Source: Ruania halotolerans (lineage in GTDB: Bacteria > Actinomycetota > Actinomycetes > Actinomycetales > Beutenbergiaceae). From it: a DNA stretch of 64,000 bases. Position numbers and translations under genes: made by a program. The stretch spans positions 2,801,380 through 2,865,379 of the forward strand of contig NZ_CP088017.1 of assembly GCF_021049285.1 (NCBI RefSeq), given 5' to 3'. Below are positions 27,248-36,058 of this stretch, in pieces. How positions within the stretch are numbered: position 1 is the stretch's first letter; every line of letters begins with the position of its first letter. Below the pieces are notes generated by a model. It saw only the letters and a list, made by a program, of their open reading frames with translations. It had not been told where the DNA came from and ran no database searches.

Positions 27248-28729
27248 TCAGGCCTTTTCGGACTCGTCAGCATCCTCGGGCGAGGCTGCAGTCTCTGCCG
27301 AGTCGGCACTGTCGGCCGAGTCAGCACTGTCGGCCGAGTCAGCACTGTCGGCCGAGTCGGCACTGTCGGCGGAATCGGCGCTCTCGCCGTCTGCGTCGAT
27401 CTCGACCCCTGCCGCCTCAGCTTCAGCCATCGCGGCCTGGACGGCGTCCTCCTCGTCCGAGCCGATATAGGCAGCAAGATCGACTGGCTCCCCGGCAGAG
27501 TCGACCACCTTGACCTGGCGCAGGGCCACGGCCAGGGACTTGTTGCGGGTGAGCTCGGCCACGAAGAGCGGGATCTGCCCGTTCTGGTCGGCCTGCTGGA
27601 TGAACTCGTTCGGGTCCTGCTGGTACTGCTGCGCGGTCCGGAGCAGGAACTCCAGGAGCTCGTTCTGACCCACGGAGACAGACACCTTCTCGGCGAGTGT
27701 GTCGAGCACGAGCTGACGCTTGAGGGTGGTGGTGGTCTCCTCGGTCACCTCGGCGCGGTGCTCGTCGTCTTCCAGGCGCCCTTCGTTCTCGAGGTGCTGG
27801 TGCACCTCGGCTTCGATCACGCCTGAGGGCAGCGGGAAGTCGGAGGCTTCGAGGAGCTGCTCGAGAAGCTGGTCACGTGCCGCAACGGCGCGGTTGTTCT
27901 CCTTGGCCTCAGCCACCTGCGTGCGCAGGTTCTCGCGCAACTCGGCCACCGTGTCGAACTCGGAGGCCGTCTGGGCGAATTCGTCGTCGACCTCGGGCAG
28001 TTCTTGGACCTTGACGGCGGTCGGGGTGACCGTGACCTCGGCCTCTTGACCGGCACGATCGCCGCCTGCCAGCGGTGCGGTGAAGGTAGTGGTCTCATCG
28101 GCGGAGAGGCCGGTGAGGGCCTCGTCCATGCCCTCCAGCATGTTGCCGGAGCCGATCTGATAGGAGACGCCGGAGACGGAGTCGATCTCCTCGTCACCGA
28201 TGCTGGCCTTGAGGTCCAGGGTCACGAAGTCGCCGTCGGCGGCCGCACGGTCCACGCCCACCAAGGTGGCGTGCCGTTCACGCAGGGACGTGAGTCGCTC
28301 CTCCACGTCCTCGTCGGTGACGTCGCTGCTCTCCACCGTGATGGTGAGCCCATCGAGGTCGGGGAGCTCGATCTCGGGACGGACGTCCAACTCGGCGGTG
28401 AAGATGAGGTTGTCGGCGTCCTCGTTGAGACCGGGCACGGCCGTGACCTCGATCTGCGGCTGGCCGAGCGGCTTCAACTCCGCCTCAGTGACCGCCTGGC
28501 GGTAAAGACCCGGCAAGGCCTCATTGATGGCGTGCTCCATGACGGCGCCCTTGCCAACCCGCTGATCGATGATGCGGGGCGGCACCTTGCCACGACGGAA
28601 GCCTGGGATGTTCACCTGGGAGGCGATGTGGGAGTACGCGTGGTCCACGCTCGGCTTCAGCTCGGCCAGAGGCACCTCCACGGTCAGCTTCGCCCGGGTG
28701 GGGTCGAGATTCTCGACATCGCTCTTCAC
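27248..28729 (-). CDS. tig: Trigger factor (ribosome-associated chaperone, peptidyl-prolyl isomerase)
   Basis: Chaperone of 493 aa at the ribosomal exit tunnel. The N-terminal ribosome-binding domain contains the signature GFRRGKVPP near residue 45. An FKBP-type isomerase domain lies at about 150-240, with a helical substrate-binding domain after it. The protein ends in an unusual acidic Ser-Ala-Asp repeat. I chose GTG 28729 (starting MKSDVENLDPTRAKL as trigger factors do) because GGAG lies 8 nt upstream. An in-frame ATG at 28747 would add six residues. The gene is upstream of clpP1-clpP2-clpX, the classic order. Confidence 0.95.
   Translation of the reverse strand: MKSDVENLDPTRAKLTVEVPLAELKPSVDHAYSHIASQVNIPGFRRGKVPPRIIDQRVGKGAVMEHAINEALPGLYRQAVTEAELKPLGQPQIEVTAVPGLNEDADNLIFTAELDVRPEIELPDLDGLTITVESSDVTDEDVEERLTSLRERHATLVGVDRAAADGDFVTLDLKASIGDEEIDSVSGVSYQIGSGNMLEGMDEALTGLSADETTTFTAPLAGGDRAGQEAEVTVTPTAVKVQELPEVDDEFAQTASEFDTVAELRENLRTQVAEAKENNRAVAARDQLLEQLLEASDFPLPSGVIEAEVHQHLENEGRLEDDEHRAEVTEETTTTLKRQLVLDTLAEKVSVSVGQNELLEFLLRTAQQYQQDPNEFIQQADQNGQIPLFVAELTRNKSLAVALRQVKVVDSAGEPVDLAAYIGSDEEDAVQAAMAEAEAAGVEIDADGESADSADSADSADSADSADSADSADSADSAETAASPEDADESEKA
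27293..27382 (-). repeat. 18-bp tandem repeat encoding the acidic trigger-factor tail
   Basis: Five 18-bp units, two of them identical and the others differing by one to five bases, encode nine SAD tripeptides plus one SAE. The repeat is in frame and sits between the substrate-binding domain and the last 15 residues. It is rich in Asp and likely unstructured. Confidence 0.95.
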
Positions 28730-28920
28730 TACGTGCTCTCCACTCATGGTTGCTCGTGCCCGCGCCGAGATGGCCCGCAGGCAAGGTCTGGGTGCGTCCG
28801 GCCGCAGAAGCGAGAACGGCATACGGAAGCGGACGGGACGCAGCCACCTATCCTACGGCACCGTCGGAGGCGGCGGTAACGGGCAATGCCGCGGCCCAGC
28901 ATCATGAACACAGGGAATGG

Positions 28921-28991
28921 AGCGGGTGACGGGAATCGAACCCGCACCATCTGCTTGGAAGGCAGAGGCTCTACCATTGAGCTACACCCGC
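28921..28991 (-). tRNA. tRNA-Gly (anticodon TCC)
   Basis: 71-nt cloverleaf. Acceptor GCGGGTG pairs with CACCCGC. The D-arm is GCTC/GAGC. The anticodon stem TCTGC/GCAGA holds loop CTTCCAA with anticodon TCC, and the T-loop is TTCGATT. The discriminator is T, and CCA is not encoded. Confidence 0.97.
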
Positions 28992-29081
28992 GAGGCACGA
29001 CTAGCCTACTCGCTCGCAGCGGGTGCGCGGACCAAGGCACTCCGCCGACACCGTAGACTCTCCTCGGCGACGGAGCCGTAT

Positions 29082-29158
29082 CGGGATGTGGCGCAGGTTG
29101 GTAGCGCGTCCGCTTTGGGAGCGGAAGGTCGCAGGTTCAAATCCTGTCATCCCGACCA
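29082..29158 (+). tRNA. tRNA-Pro (anticodon TGG)
   Basis: 77-nt cloverleaf with encoded CCA. Acceptor CGGGATG pairs with CATCCCG. The anticodon stem TCCGC/GCGGA has loop TTTGGGA, giving anticodon TGG. The T-arm is GCAGG/CCTGT with loop TTCAAAT. A TAGACT hexamer at 29054-29059 is a plausible -10. Confidence 0.97.
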
Positions 29159-29208
29159 ATGTTGGCTGCCAGTCGCCCGAGGAACGAGGGTGGCTGGCAG
29201 CCAACATT
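29158..29208 (+). terminator. Hairpin immediately after tRNA-Pro
   Basis: Perfect 15-bp inverted repeat AATGTTGGCTGCCAG (29158-29172)/CTGGCAGCCAACATT (29194-29208) with a 21-nt loop. The first base of the stem is the last A of the encoded CCA. It probably ends transcription of the tRNA, though no U-run follows. Confidence 0.6.
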
Positions 29209-29320
29209 CATTGGCGCTGCCAGGATTTGCCGAGGAGCTCGCCCTGGCGAGCGACGGCTCCTGTCATTCCTGTCATCCCCACCGGCAGCCGCCCACGGTC
29301 GACGTCATCGCCAGGCAAGC

Positions 29321-29361
29321 GAAACAGCCCGAACTCACAACCTGTGAGTTCGGGCTGTTTC
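29321..29361 (-). terminator. Strong terminator after the LPXTG surface-protein gene
   Basis: Perfect 19-bp stem GAAACAGCCCGAACTCACA (29321-29339) with its complement at 29343-29361 and a 3-nt loop. It starts 20 nt beyond the stop codon of the surface-protein gene. On the minus strand the distal arm ends in TGTTTC, giving a short T-rich end. Confidence 0.8.
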
Positions 29362-29380
29362 CGCACCGGGCGGGCCGACG

Positions 29381-32185
29381 TTACGCGTGCAGTGACTGCT
29401 GGCGACGCCTCAGGAGGACGGCACCAAGTGCGGTGAGCAGCACGGCAAGCACAGACAAGCCGTCCGTCATCGCACCGGTCGTGGGCAACTCGGGGGCCTC
29501 TGCTCCCGGCGCTGGCGCCTCGCTCTCGTCGTCGGTGGGGACCGGGGAGACCGTCGTCGGTGCGGTCAAGAACTGCACGTCACCCGATTCGCTCACCCCT
29601 GCCGCGACCACAAGGTGCTCACCGAGCGTGTCCGGGATCACCACGGTCGCGGTGAACACGCCACTGTCGTCCGCCGTCGCCGAGCCCAGCGCCGTCGGCT
29701 CGGAGTACATGCCGAGCGTCACGGGGGCACCGGCGGCGAAGCCGGTGCCGGTCACGGTGATCTCCTGGCCGACGGTCGTCTCAGCCGGGACGCCATCGAG
29801 CGTTCCGTCACCAGCGGGCTCATCGTCGGGAAGAGCCACCTCGTCGGCGAGAGCGACCGTCACGGCCCCCTCTCCGACGGCGTCCGGTGCCGCGGCATTG
29901 GTCGCCGTCACCGTGATCGGGTAGTCGCCAACGGACTCCGGTCCTGCCACGCCGCTGAGCGTCGCCGTTCCGTCACCGTGATCGACGAACGCGATTCCCG
30001 TGGGCAGGTCACCGGTCAGCGCGAGACTTGTCTGACCGGGGTATCCCGGCTCGGTCTCGATGGTCAGTTCGCCGGCCACGCCCGCTACCAGTGCAAGGTT
30101 CGGCTCGGTGATCAGGACGGGTGATTGCAGGACCGTCACGGTGAGCTCCTGCTCAGCGACCAGCCCAGCGTCGTTGGTGGCCACCAACGACAACACGACC
30201 TCCCCGCCAGTGCTCGGTGTACCAGCCAGCGTGGCAGTCCCATCACCGTTATCCACCCACGTCATGCCCTCAGGCAACACACTCTCCGTCGCAATGGAGA
30301 CCGGCTCCGGGAACCCCGCCTCCGCAGCAACGACGAACTCCCCCGCCTGACCAGCCGTGAACGTCACCGCATCAGCACTCGTGAATACCGGTCCCTCGTT
30401 CACCGCCACGGTGAGCTCCTGCTCGGCAGTCAGCTCCGCATCATTGGTCGCAACGAGCGTGAGAATGCTCTCACCACCGGAACTCGGCGTACCAACGAGG
30501 CTGGCCGTGCCATCACCGTTGTCGAGAAGCTCCAGACCTGCCGGCAGGGCATCTGAGGTGGTGATCGTCGTCGCCTCCGGGAATCCAGGTCGCGTCGTCA
30601 CGATGAACTCATCGGCCACCCCGGCCACGAAGGTCATTGTGTCGGAACTCGTGAACACCGGCGCCTCATACACGGTCACGGTGAGCTCCTGCTCAGCGAC
30701 CAACCCAGCGTCATTGATGGCCACCAACGACAACACGACCTCCCCGCCAGTGCTCGGTGTACCAGCCAGCGTGGCAGTCCCATCACCGTTATCCACCCAC
30801 GTCATGCCCTCAGGCAACACACTCTCCGTCGCAATGGAGACCGGCTCCGGGAACCCCGCCTCCGCAGCAACGACGAACTCCCCCGCCTGACCAGCCGTGA
30901 ACGTCACCGCATCAGCACTCGTGAATACCGGTGCCTCGTTCACCGTCACGGTGAGCGTCTGGGTCGCATCAGGTGCGAAGCCGTTACTCGCAATAAGGCC
31001 GATGTCGTAGGTGCCACCCGAACCGCTGTGCGGAGTGCCCGAGATCGAGGCAGTTCCGTCACCGGTGTCGGTGAACGCCAACCCGTCGGGCAGCGCGTCC
31101 TGGACCGAGATCGCCGGTACGGGGCTCCCGGTGGCCTCGATCGTGAAGGAGCCCGCCTCCCCCGCGGTGAACGCCGCGGTGTCCACACTCGCGAAGGCCG
31201 GCACCTCTCCGAGGGTGAACGTCACCTCAGGTTCGCCCGTGCTGGCGATGTTGGGCCTGCCAGCGAGTCCGGTGACGGCGTCCGCCGGAACGGAGACTCC
31301 CACCGTGCCGCTCGAGGTCAGGGGACCCACGGTCACTGTGTAGCTGGCCGGTCCACCGCTGACGGCCACTGCGTCTCGGCCTGCTGCCGTCCCACTGATC
31401 TCGATGTCGTCAGCCGATAGCGCAGTGGTGGCCTCGGCGAATCCGTCCGAGGCGAAGGAGACGGTGAACGCCACCGTGCGCGGGGCCGTTGCCGTGATCT
31501 CCGTGGACGGGGTCGTCACTGTCGGGGTGAGCGGTCCGGTGGGAGTGCCCACTGGCGGCGCGGACGCGAGGCCCGCCAGTCGAACGCTGACCGAGTGTGG
31601 GTCAAGGTTGCCTGGAGCACGCAGGTCGAGGATGACCGTGGAGATCCGCGTCGCATCGACACCCTCGAAGCACACCGCACCTGCGCTCTCGCAACGCAGC
31701 GGGAAGCTGGCATCGAAATCCGTGGTCGAAGCGATCCCGGAGAAGATCGAATCGCTGTTCCCATCGGCGTCAACGAGGGTGACCCCAAAGCTGAGCGCCG
31801 TCCCGGGGTCATCTGGGGTGCGCTGAATCGACTCGAACGGAAAGCTGATCCGGGTGTTCGTCCACCCTTCGGTCAAATCGGTCGGACCAGGCATCGCGTA
31901 GGTCAGAGTGGCGCTGCCCACACTGGTGCCCTGGCCGCCGATCGAGAAGACTCCCGCCCCACCGGATTCTGAGAACGTCGTCGCCTGGGTACCCCCCATC
32001 GCGGGCGAGAGGTCGACAGTCCTGCTCCCGAGCGTGGCGCCGTTGAAGTCGTCGATGACCACAGCGCCGATTGCCGAGGCGGATGGCGCCGTCACCACCA
32101 CGCCGAGAGCGACGAGCGAAGCGGCTGCCAGTGCGGCCAAGCCCACGCGAATCCTGGCGCGGGTGCGGCGCGTCCGAGACCTCAT
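29381..32185 (-). CDS. LPXTG-anchored surface protein with repeated Ig-like domains
   Basis: Predicted cell-wall protein of 934 aa. A basic start and hydrophobic stretch (about residues 15-38, ending ASA) form a Sec signal peptide. An N-terminal domain of about 190 residues follows, starting VVIDDFNGATLGS and resembling a carbohydrate-binding or beta-sandwich region, but unassigned. From about residue 225 there are successive 85-90-residue Ig-like (putative Ig/He_PIG) modules with the recurring pattern LPEGMTWVDNGDGTATLAGTP. A separate module near residues 800-880 follows. The C terminus has LPTTG at 900-904, a transmembrane helix and RRRQQ, the sortase signal. ATG 32185 has AGGGAAG upstream. 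Adhesion or wall-surface binding is inference. No sortase gene is in the window. Confidence 0.85.
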   Translation of the reverse strand: MRSRTRRTRARIRVGLAALAAASLVALGVVVTAPSASAIGAVVIDDFNGATLGSRTVDLSPAMGGTQATTFSESGGAGVFSIGGQGTSVGSATLTYAMPGPTDLTEGWTNTRISFPFESIQRTPDDPGTALSFGVTLVDADGNSDSIFSGIASTTDFDASFPLRCESAGAVCFEGVDATRISTVILDLRAPGNLDPHSVSVRLAGLASAPPVGTPTGPLTPTVTTPSTEITATAPRTVAFTVSFASDGFAEATTALSADDIEISGTAAGRDAVAVSGGPASYTVTVGPLTSSGTVGVSVPADAVTGLAGRPNIASTGEPEVTFTLGEVPAFASVDTAAFTAGEAGSFTIEATGSPVPAISVQDALPDGLAFTDTGDGTASISGTPHSGSGGTYDIGLIASNGFAPDATQTLTVTVNEAPVFTSADAVTFTAGQAGEFVVAAEAGFPEPVSIATESVLPEGMTWVDNGDGTATLAGTPSTGGEVVLSLVAINDAGLVAEQELTVTVYEAPVFTSSDTMTFVAGVADEFIVTTRPGFPEATTITTSDALPAGLELLDNGDGTASLVGTPSSGGESILTLVATNDAELTAEQELTVAVNEGPVFTSADAVTFTAGQAGEFVVAAEAGFPEPVSIATESVLPEGMTWVDNGDGTATLAGTPSTGGEVVLSLVATNDAGLVAEQELTVTVLQSPVLITEPNLALVAGVAGELTIETEPGYPGQTSLALTGDLPTGIAFVDHGDGTATLSGVAGPESVGDYPITVTATNAAAPDAVGEGAVTVALADEVALPDDEPAGDGTLDGVPAETTVGQEITVTGTGFAAGAPVTLGMYSEPTALGSATADDSGVFTATVVIPDTLGEHLVVAAGVSESGDVQFLTAPTTVSPVPTDDESEAPAPGAEAPELPTTGAMTDGLSVLAVLLTALGAVLLRRRQQSLHA
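30135..30956 (-). repeat. Near-identical 282-bp module duplicated at 540-bp spacing
   Basis: The segment about 30135-30416 recurs at 30675-30956 with only a handful of differences, and at least 215 bp starting at 30178 are identical. The offset of 540 bp equals two Ig modules of 270 bp. The module between them (about 30395-30675) is clearly more diverged, so the pattern is A-B-A. Confidence 0.93.
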
Positions 32186-32332
32186 CTGGTGCTTCCCTCT
32201 CCCGTGAGCGAGACGACGGTTGAGGAGCCCCGAACCCTCGTCGGCGGGCCGGGATCTACCACCCAGCACCGCGCGGATCGTAGCAGGCAACTACTCACCC
32301 GTATAAGAGGGGTCTCAGGGAGCGACACGACA

Positions 32333-32363
32333 AAGCGGCCGCCCCCGAGAGGGACGGCCGCTT
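32333..32363 (-). terminator. Terminator after rpmF
   Basis: Stem AAGCGGCCG (32333-32341)/CGGCCGCTT (32355-32363) with additional pairing inside the CCCCCGAGAGGGA loop, starting 28 nt past the rpmF stop. It separates ribosomal protein transcription from the surface-protein gene. Confidence 0.7.
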
Positions 32364-32390
32364 CGATCTGCGGAACGCGTGAGTCCAGGC

Positions 32391-32561
32391 TCAGCTCTCG
32401 ACGTCGACCAGGCCGCGCTCGACGGCCCGGGCCAGGCGCCGGGGCACCTTGACCTCGCGCCCACCGGAGCGGACCGGGACGAGGTCAGCCGCCTTGGTCT
32501 TCCACTGCGAACGACGCGAGCGCGTGTTGCTGCGCGACATCTTGCGCTTGGGAACTGCCAT
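32391..32561 (-). CDS. rpmF: 50S ribosomal protein L32
   Basis: 56-aa basic protein starting [20 protein letters not shown], the conserved L32 beginning. The usual paired Cys of zinc-binding L32 are absent, so this is a Cys-minus (C-) form. It lies 92 bp downstream of rpmE2 on the same strand. Actinobacteria often carry C- ribosomal paralogues together for zinc limitation, so this could be a secondary copy. Confidence 0.95.
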   Translation of the reverse strand: MAVPKRKMSRSNTRSRRSQWKTKAADLVPVRSGGREVKVPRRLARAVERGLVDVES

Positions 32562-32653
32562 GAGCGCTACCTCCCCTTCTGTGCTGGTTCTCTCCCCGCG
32601 AGCAGGACGCCGCGGGATGTACAGGCAACGCCGGCAGGGCCGGCGCCGAAGCC

Positions 32654-32911
32654 TCAGGCCTTGTCGCCGGCCTTCGCGTACCGCTGGCGGAACTTCTCCA
32701 CGCGGCCGGCGGTGTCCATGATCTTCTGCTTACCCGTGTAGAAGGGGTGCGACTCCGAGGAAATGTCGACGTCGACCACCGGGTAGGTGTTGCCGTCCTC
32801 CCACTCGACCGTGCTCTCCGAAGAGATCGTCGACTTCGTCAAAATCGCGAAGTTCGCGGAGATGTCTCGGAACACAACCGGCGCGTACTCCGGGTGGATG
32901 TCCTTCTTCAT
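32654..32911 (-). CDS. rpmE2: 50S ribosomal protein L31 type B
   Basis: 85-aa L31 starting [16 protein letters not shown] with the type B extension and [21 protein letters not shown] near the end. It lacks the CxxC zinc ligands of type A L31. In actinobacteria type B L31 is commonly derepressed under zinc starvation by Zur. I could not identify a Zur box. An AT-rich patch near 33085-33097 is the only notable upstream sequence. Confidence 0.96.
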   Translation of the reverse strand: MKKDIHPEYAPVVFRDISANFAILTKSTISSESTVEWEDGNTYPVVDVDISSESHPFYTGKQKIMDTAGRVEKFRQRYAKAGDKA

Positions 32912-33401
32912 AGTCGCTTCCTACCTACTTCTGCTCACGCGATTGCCGGGTGGTTGGGTGGTCGTGGGTGCTCATCGCCCGCGCTCTCGCACGTGATGCG
33001 GTACGGATCGCAGACCCGACGGACCCATGGCGCGAAGCGCGTGATCCGCGCAGCACCACAGGCGAGCCACGGTGCGCCCCGGAGATAATACCCATATTCC
33101 GCCCGCCAGGCCTACTCGACTCCCCTCGAAAGTGCCCTCACGAGCGTCCGTGATGGGCGATTCGGGGGCCGAGTGTGACGAATCACTCACGATCGCAGCG
33201 CCCGCCGACTCGACCTACCGCACGGCGGAGTGCGTTGACCGCATCGTGGGACGGTCGCCGTCGGCGCCCAGACACCGGTGCCCGGCTGCGAGGATGGACA
33301 CACGCGAGGCGCGTGGCTCCCGCCCGGCGGGTGGCGCCCTCCGGCAGGTCGTATCGCCGGCGTCCGCACCTCCTACCCCAGCCAACGAAGGACGAGACAC
33401 C
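32912..33401. other. 490-bp divergent intergenic region rpmE2/cysK
   Basis: No convincing gene. The AT-rich patch ATAATACCCATATT at 33085-33098 stands out and contains TATTAT on the minus strand, a possible -10 for rpmE2 about 175 bp upstream of its start. TTGACC at 33235-33240 is a possible -35 for cysK but has no matching -10. GAAGGA before 33402 is the cysK ribosome-binding site. Confidence 0.35.
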
Positions 33402-34337
33402 ATGGCCCGTATCTACGACAACGCCACTGCACTGATCGGCAACACGCCGCTGGTCCGCATCAACAAGGTCACCGACGGTGCCGACGCCACAGTGCTCGCC
33501 AAACTTGAGTTCTACAACCCGGCGAACAGTGTCAAGGACCGCATCGGCGTCGCCATCGTCGACGCAGCCGAAGCGTCTGGTCAGCTCCAGGCTGGAGGCA
33601 CCATCGTTGAGGCCACCAGCGGCAACACCGGAATCGCACTCGCCTTCGTCGGCGCGGCTCGGGGCTACCAGGTCGTGCTGACGATGCCCGAGACCATGTC
33701 CAACGAGCGCAAGATGCTCCTGCGCGCGTTCGGCGCCGAACTCGTACTCACCCCCGGCTCCGAGGGGATGAAGGGGGCCGTCAACCGCGCGGAGGAGATC
33801 GCCGCCGAACGCCCCGGCGCGGTACTCGCCCGGCAGTTCGCCAACGAAGCCAACCCGGAGATCCACCGCAAGACCACCGCCGAGGAAATCTGGGCGGACA
33901 CCGACGGCAAGGTGGACATCGTGGTGGCCGGTATCGGCACCGGCGGCACCATCACCGGTGTGGGTCAGGTGTTCAAGGAGCGCAAGCCGGACGTGCAGAT
34001 CATCGCCGTAGAGCCCGAAGAGTCCCCCATCCTCAACGGCGGCGCACCCGGACCGCACAAGATTCAGGGCATCGGCGCCAACTTCGTGCCCGAGATCCTG
34101 GACACCTCGATCTACGACGAGGTGATCGACGTCAACGCCGAGACCGCCGTGCAGGTGGCCCGCCGCGCAGCCCGCGAAGAGGGCCTGCTGGTCGGGATCT
34201 CCTCCGGTGCGGCACTGCACGCCGCCACCCAGGTGGCCCAGCGCCCGGAGAACGCCGGCAAAACCATCGTGGTCATCATCCCGTCCTTCGGCGAGCGTTA
34301 CCTCTCCACCATTCTGTACGCCGACCTGGCGGAGTGA
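33402..34337 (+). CDS. cysK: Cysteine synthase (O-acetylserine sulfhydrylase)
   Basis: PLP enzyme of 311 aa that makes cysteine from O-acetylserine and sulfide. The PLP Lys is in [11 protein letters not shown] near residue 44, the substrate loop is [13 protein letters not shown] near 69, and the phosphate loop is [10 protein letters not shown] near 180. GAAGGA precedes ATG 33402. The longer open frame upstream lacks homology and was excluded. It overlaps cysE, the enzyme that makes its substrate, so the two form a cysteine operon. Confidence 0.96.
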   Translation: MARIYDNATALIGNTPLVRINKVTDGADATVLAKLEFYNPANSVKDRIGVAIVDAAEASGQLQAGGTIVEATSGNTGIALAFVGAARGYQVVLTMPETMSNERKMLLRAFGAELVLTPGSEGMKGAVNRAEEIAAERPGAVLARQFANEANPEIHRKTTAEEIWADTDGKVDIVVAGIGTGGTITGVGQVFKERKPDVQIIAVEPEESPILNGGAPGPHKIQGIGANFVPEILDTSIYDEVIDVNAETAVQVARRAAREEGLLVGISSGAALHAATQVAQRPENAGKTIVVIIPSFGERYLSTILYADLAE

Positions 34338-34945
34338 CCTCAGCCGTGAGCCCCACTCAGCACCTGCGATTGCGCGAACTGATCGCAGAGGATCTCGAGA
34401 CCGCCCGGCGCCGCGACCCCGCGGCCCGGAGCGGTCTCGAGATCGTGCTCCTCTACCCCGGTGTGCACGCTCTATGGCTGCACCGCCTCGCCCATCGCCT
34501 CTGGCATGCGACCCCGGCGCTGCGGCTCCCGGCGCGGCTGATCTCCCAGGTGGCGCGCACGCTCACCGGCGTGGAGATCCATCCTGCGGCCGTACTCGGC
34601 CGGCGGTTCTTCATCGACCATGGGATGGGTGTGGTGATCGGTGAGACAGCCGACGTGGGCGACGACGTGCTGATGTTCCATGGGTCGACGCTCGGCGGGC
34701 GCTCGATGAGCAAGGGCAAGCGCCACCCCACGGTGGGTGACCGGGTCGTGATCGGCGCCGGGGCGAAGGTACTGGGGCCAATCGACATCGGTGACGACGT
34801 ACGAATCGGGGCGAACGCCGTCGTGGTCAAGGATGTCCAGGCCGACTCCGTGGTGGTCGGTGTCCCGGGCCGACCGCGGAAGGTCGCCGGAGCAGAGGAC
34901 TCTGTGGACCCTGCCCTCTACCTGGATCCGGCCATCTACATCTGA
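34334..34945 (+). CDS. cysE: Serine O-acetyltransferase
   Basis: Left-handed beta-helix acetyltransferase of about 200 aa that converts serine and acetyl-CoA to O-acetylserine. The hexapeptide region includes [28 protein letters not shown] and ends in [17 protein letters not shown] 34334 overlaps the cysK stop (GTGA). GTG 34346, with GGCGGAG upstream, would give 199 aa and is equally credible. The 3' end overlaps the convergent alkyltransferase-like gene by 10 bp. Confidence 0.94.
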   Translation: MTSAVSPTQHLRLRELIAEDLETARRRDPAARSGLEIVLLYPGVHALWLHRLAHRLWHATPALRLPARLISQVARTLTGVEIHPAAVLGRRFFIDHGMGVVIGETADVGDDVLMFHGSTLGGRSMSKGKRHPTVGDRVVIGAGAKVLGPIDIGDDVRIGANAVVVKDVQADSVVVGVPGRPRKVAGAEDSVDPALYLDPAIYI

Positions 34946-35292
34946 GGTTCGTCCTCCCACGGTTCCCAGCCCGCTTCGGCGAGATCCACCCGTGGTGGAT
35001 CATGGCTCGTGAGCGGCACGCCCTCGGCCCGGAGTAGTTCAATCGCCCGGCCAGCCACCCGATCCGCAGCGGCTCCGCTCGCGGTGACCACGCGCCACCA
35101 GGGGACGCCGCCGCCGTACCGGGCCATCACCGTGCCCACCGTGCGTGCGCTCCCCCGCCCGGTGCTTTCCTTCGCCGCTTCTGCGATCACTCCATAGGTG
35201 GTGGCCCGCCCCGGCGGAATCTGCTGCACCAGGTCGAGCACAACCTCCACGTAGTCCTCAGCCACCTCTCGCACCCGCCTATGATCTCCCAT
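34936..35292 (-). CDS. Alkyltransferase-like protein (ATL, MGMT fold without active Cys)
   Basis: Protein of 118 aa with the C-terminal DNA-binding fold of O6-alkylguanine methyltransferase: [33 protein letters not shown]. The PCHR active site is replaced by PWWRVV, so it cannot accept alkyl groups itself. Known ATL proteins bind O6-alkylguanine and hand the damage to nucleotide excision repair. ATG 35292 lies only 3 bp from the start of a divergent gene. A GTG at 35274 is an alternative start. Confidence 0.88.
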   Translation of the reverse strand: MGDHRRVREVAEDYVEVVLDLVQQIPPGRATTYGVIAEAAKESTGRGSARTVGTVMARYGGGVPWWRVVTASGAAADRVAGRAIELLRAEGVPLTSHDPPRVDLAEAGWEPWEDEPQM

Positions 35293-35295
35293 GAC

Positions 35296-36042
35296 ATGAC
35301 GGATACTCACCCGAGCGATGCCCCCGGCGCCCATGTGTGCCCACACTGCGACGCGACCCACGAGCACGACCATATCGACGAGCGCGCCGTGGTGGCGGTG
35401 CTCCGGTCGCGGCTGCTGCGTTACGCCGGCGTGCGGATCGCCGTCGGCGTCCTCGCCCTGGCCACCGCGGCACTCCTGGGCCCGTCGCTCCTGATTGCCT
35501 CCGCAGCCGCAGCTCTCGCGTGGGCGCTGGTGACCGCGATCGGGATGACCGCGGCAACCATCGACCTCGCACACAAGCCGTCGGATGGACGTTCCCGTGC
35601 CCAGGAGAGCCGGTTCGTCCTGGTCTCCGTGCTTATCGGCGCCGCCCTCGCCCCCGTGGCGGCGCTCGGTCTCGCCCTGCTCGCGCCGCTGGTGCCTACC
35701 GGATCCCCGCAGCCCCACCTGGCCTGGGCGCTGGCCGGTGCAGCCGGCTGGTTCGCGGGAGCGGCAGGCGCCGAGGTGGTCGCCGAGCTGCGGCTGCGTC
35801 ACCTGCTCGGCAGTGATACCCGGCCCGGTGAGGTCGCGCGGGAGAACGCGGTGCGACTGCGGGAGCACACCCGCGAGGGTCGGATCCTGATTGCGGTTCT
35901 GGCCACGGCAGGGGCGCTCGGGCTTGAGATCCTGCTCTGCCTCTGGATGCCGGTGGTCGTGGTGGTGTTGATCCCGCTGCATGTGGCCGTTGCCGCACTG
36001 GCGGGCCGGTGGCATGCACGCCACCCTCTGCCCTCGATCTGA
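35296..36042 (+). CDS. Four-helix integral membrane protein of unknown function
   Basis: I do not recognise this 248-aa protein. The N terminus carries a metal-binding-like CPHCDATHEHDH at about residues 15-26. Four hydrophobic segments follow in two pairs (about 50-65 and 70-90, 110-132 and 140-160), and another pair sits near 200-235. Between them are charged loops (TIDLAHKPSDGRSRAQESR). The Cys/His cluster could bind zinc. ATG 35296 is used, and an in-frame ATG at 35281 would add five residues and overlap the divergent gene. Codon use is normal. Confidence 0.75.
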   Translation: MTDTHPSDAPGAHVCPHCDATHEHDHIDERAVVAVLRSRLLRYAGVRIAVGVLALATAALLGPSLLIASAAAALAWALVTAIGMTAATIDLAHKPSDGRSRAQESRFVLVSVLIGAALAPVAALGLALLAPLVPTGSPQPHLAWALAGAAGWFAGAAGAEVVAELRLRHLLGSDTRPGEVARENAVRLREHTREGRILIAVLATAGALGLEILLCLWMPVVVVVLIPLHVAVAALAGRWHARHPLPSI

Positions 36043-36058
36043 GGGAGGACGTCCGCGG

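Noticed and set aside
28744-29207. ORFs of 68 to 98 aa over the tRNA-Gly and tRNA-Pro genes (GCSSMVEPLPSKQMVRVRFPSPAP and MTGFEPATFRSQSGRATNL)
   Set aside because: They translate tRNA sequence or its complement and have no independent support.
33081-33100. AT-rich patch considered as a Zur box for rpmE2/rpmF
   Set aside because: Symmetry does not match known actinobacterial Zur palindromes, so it is noted only as a possible promoter element.
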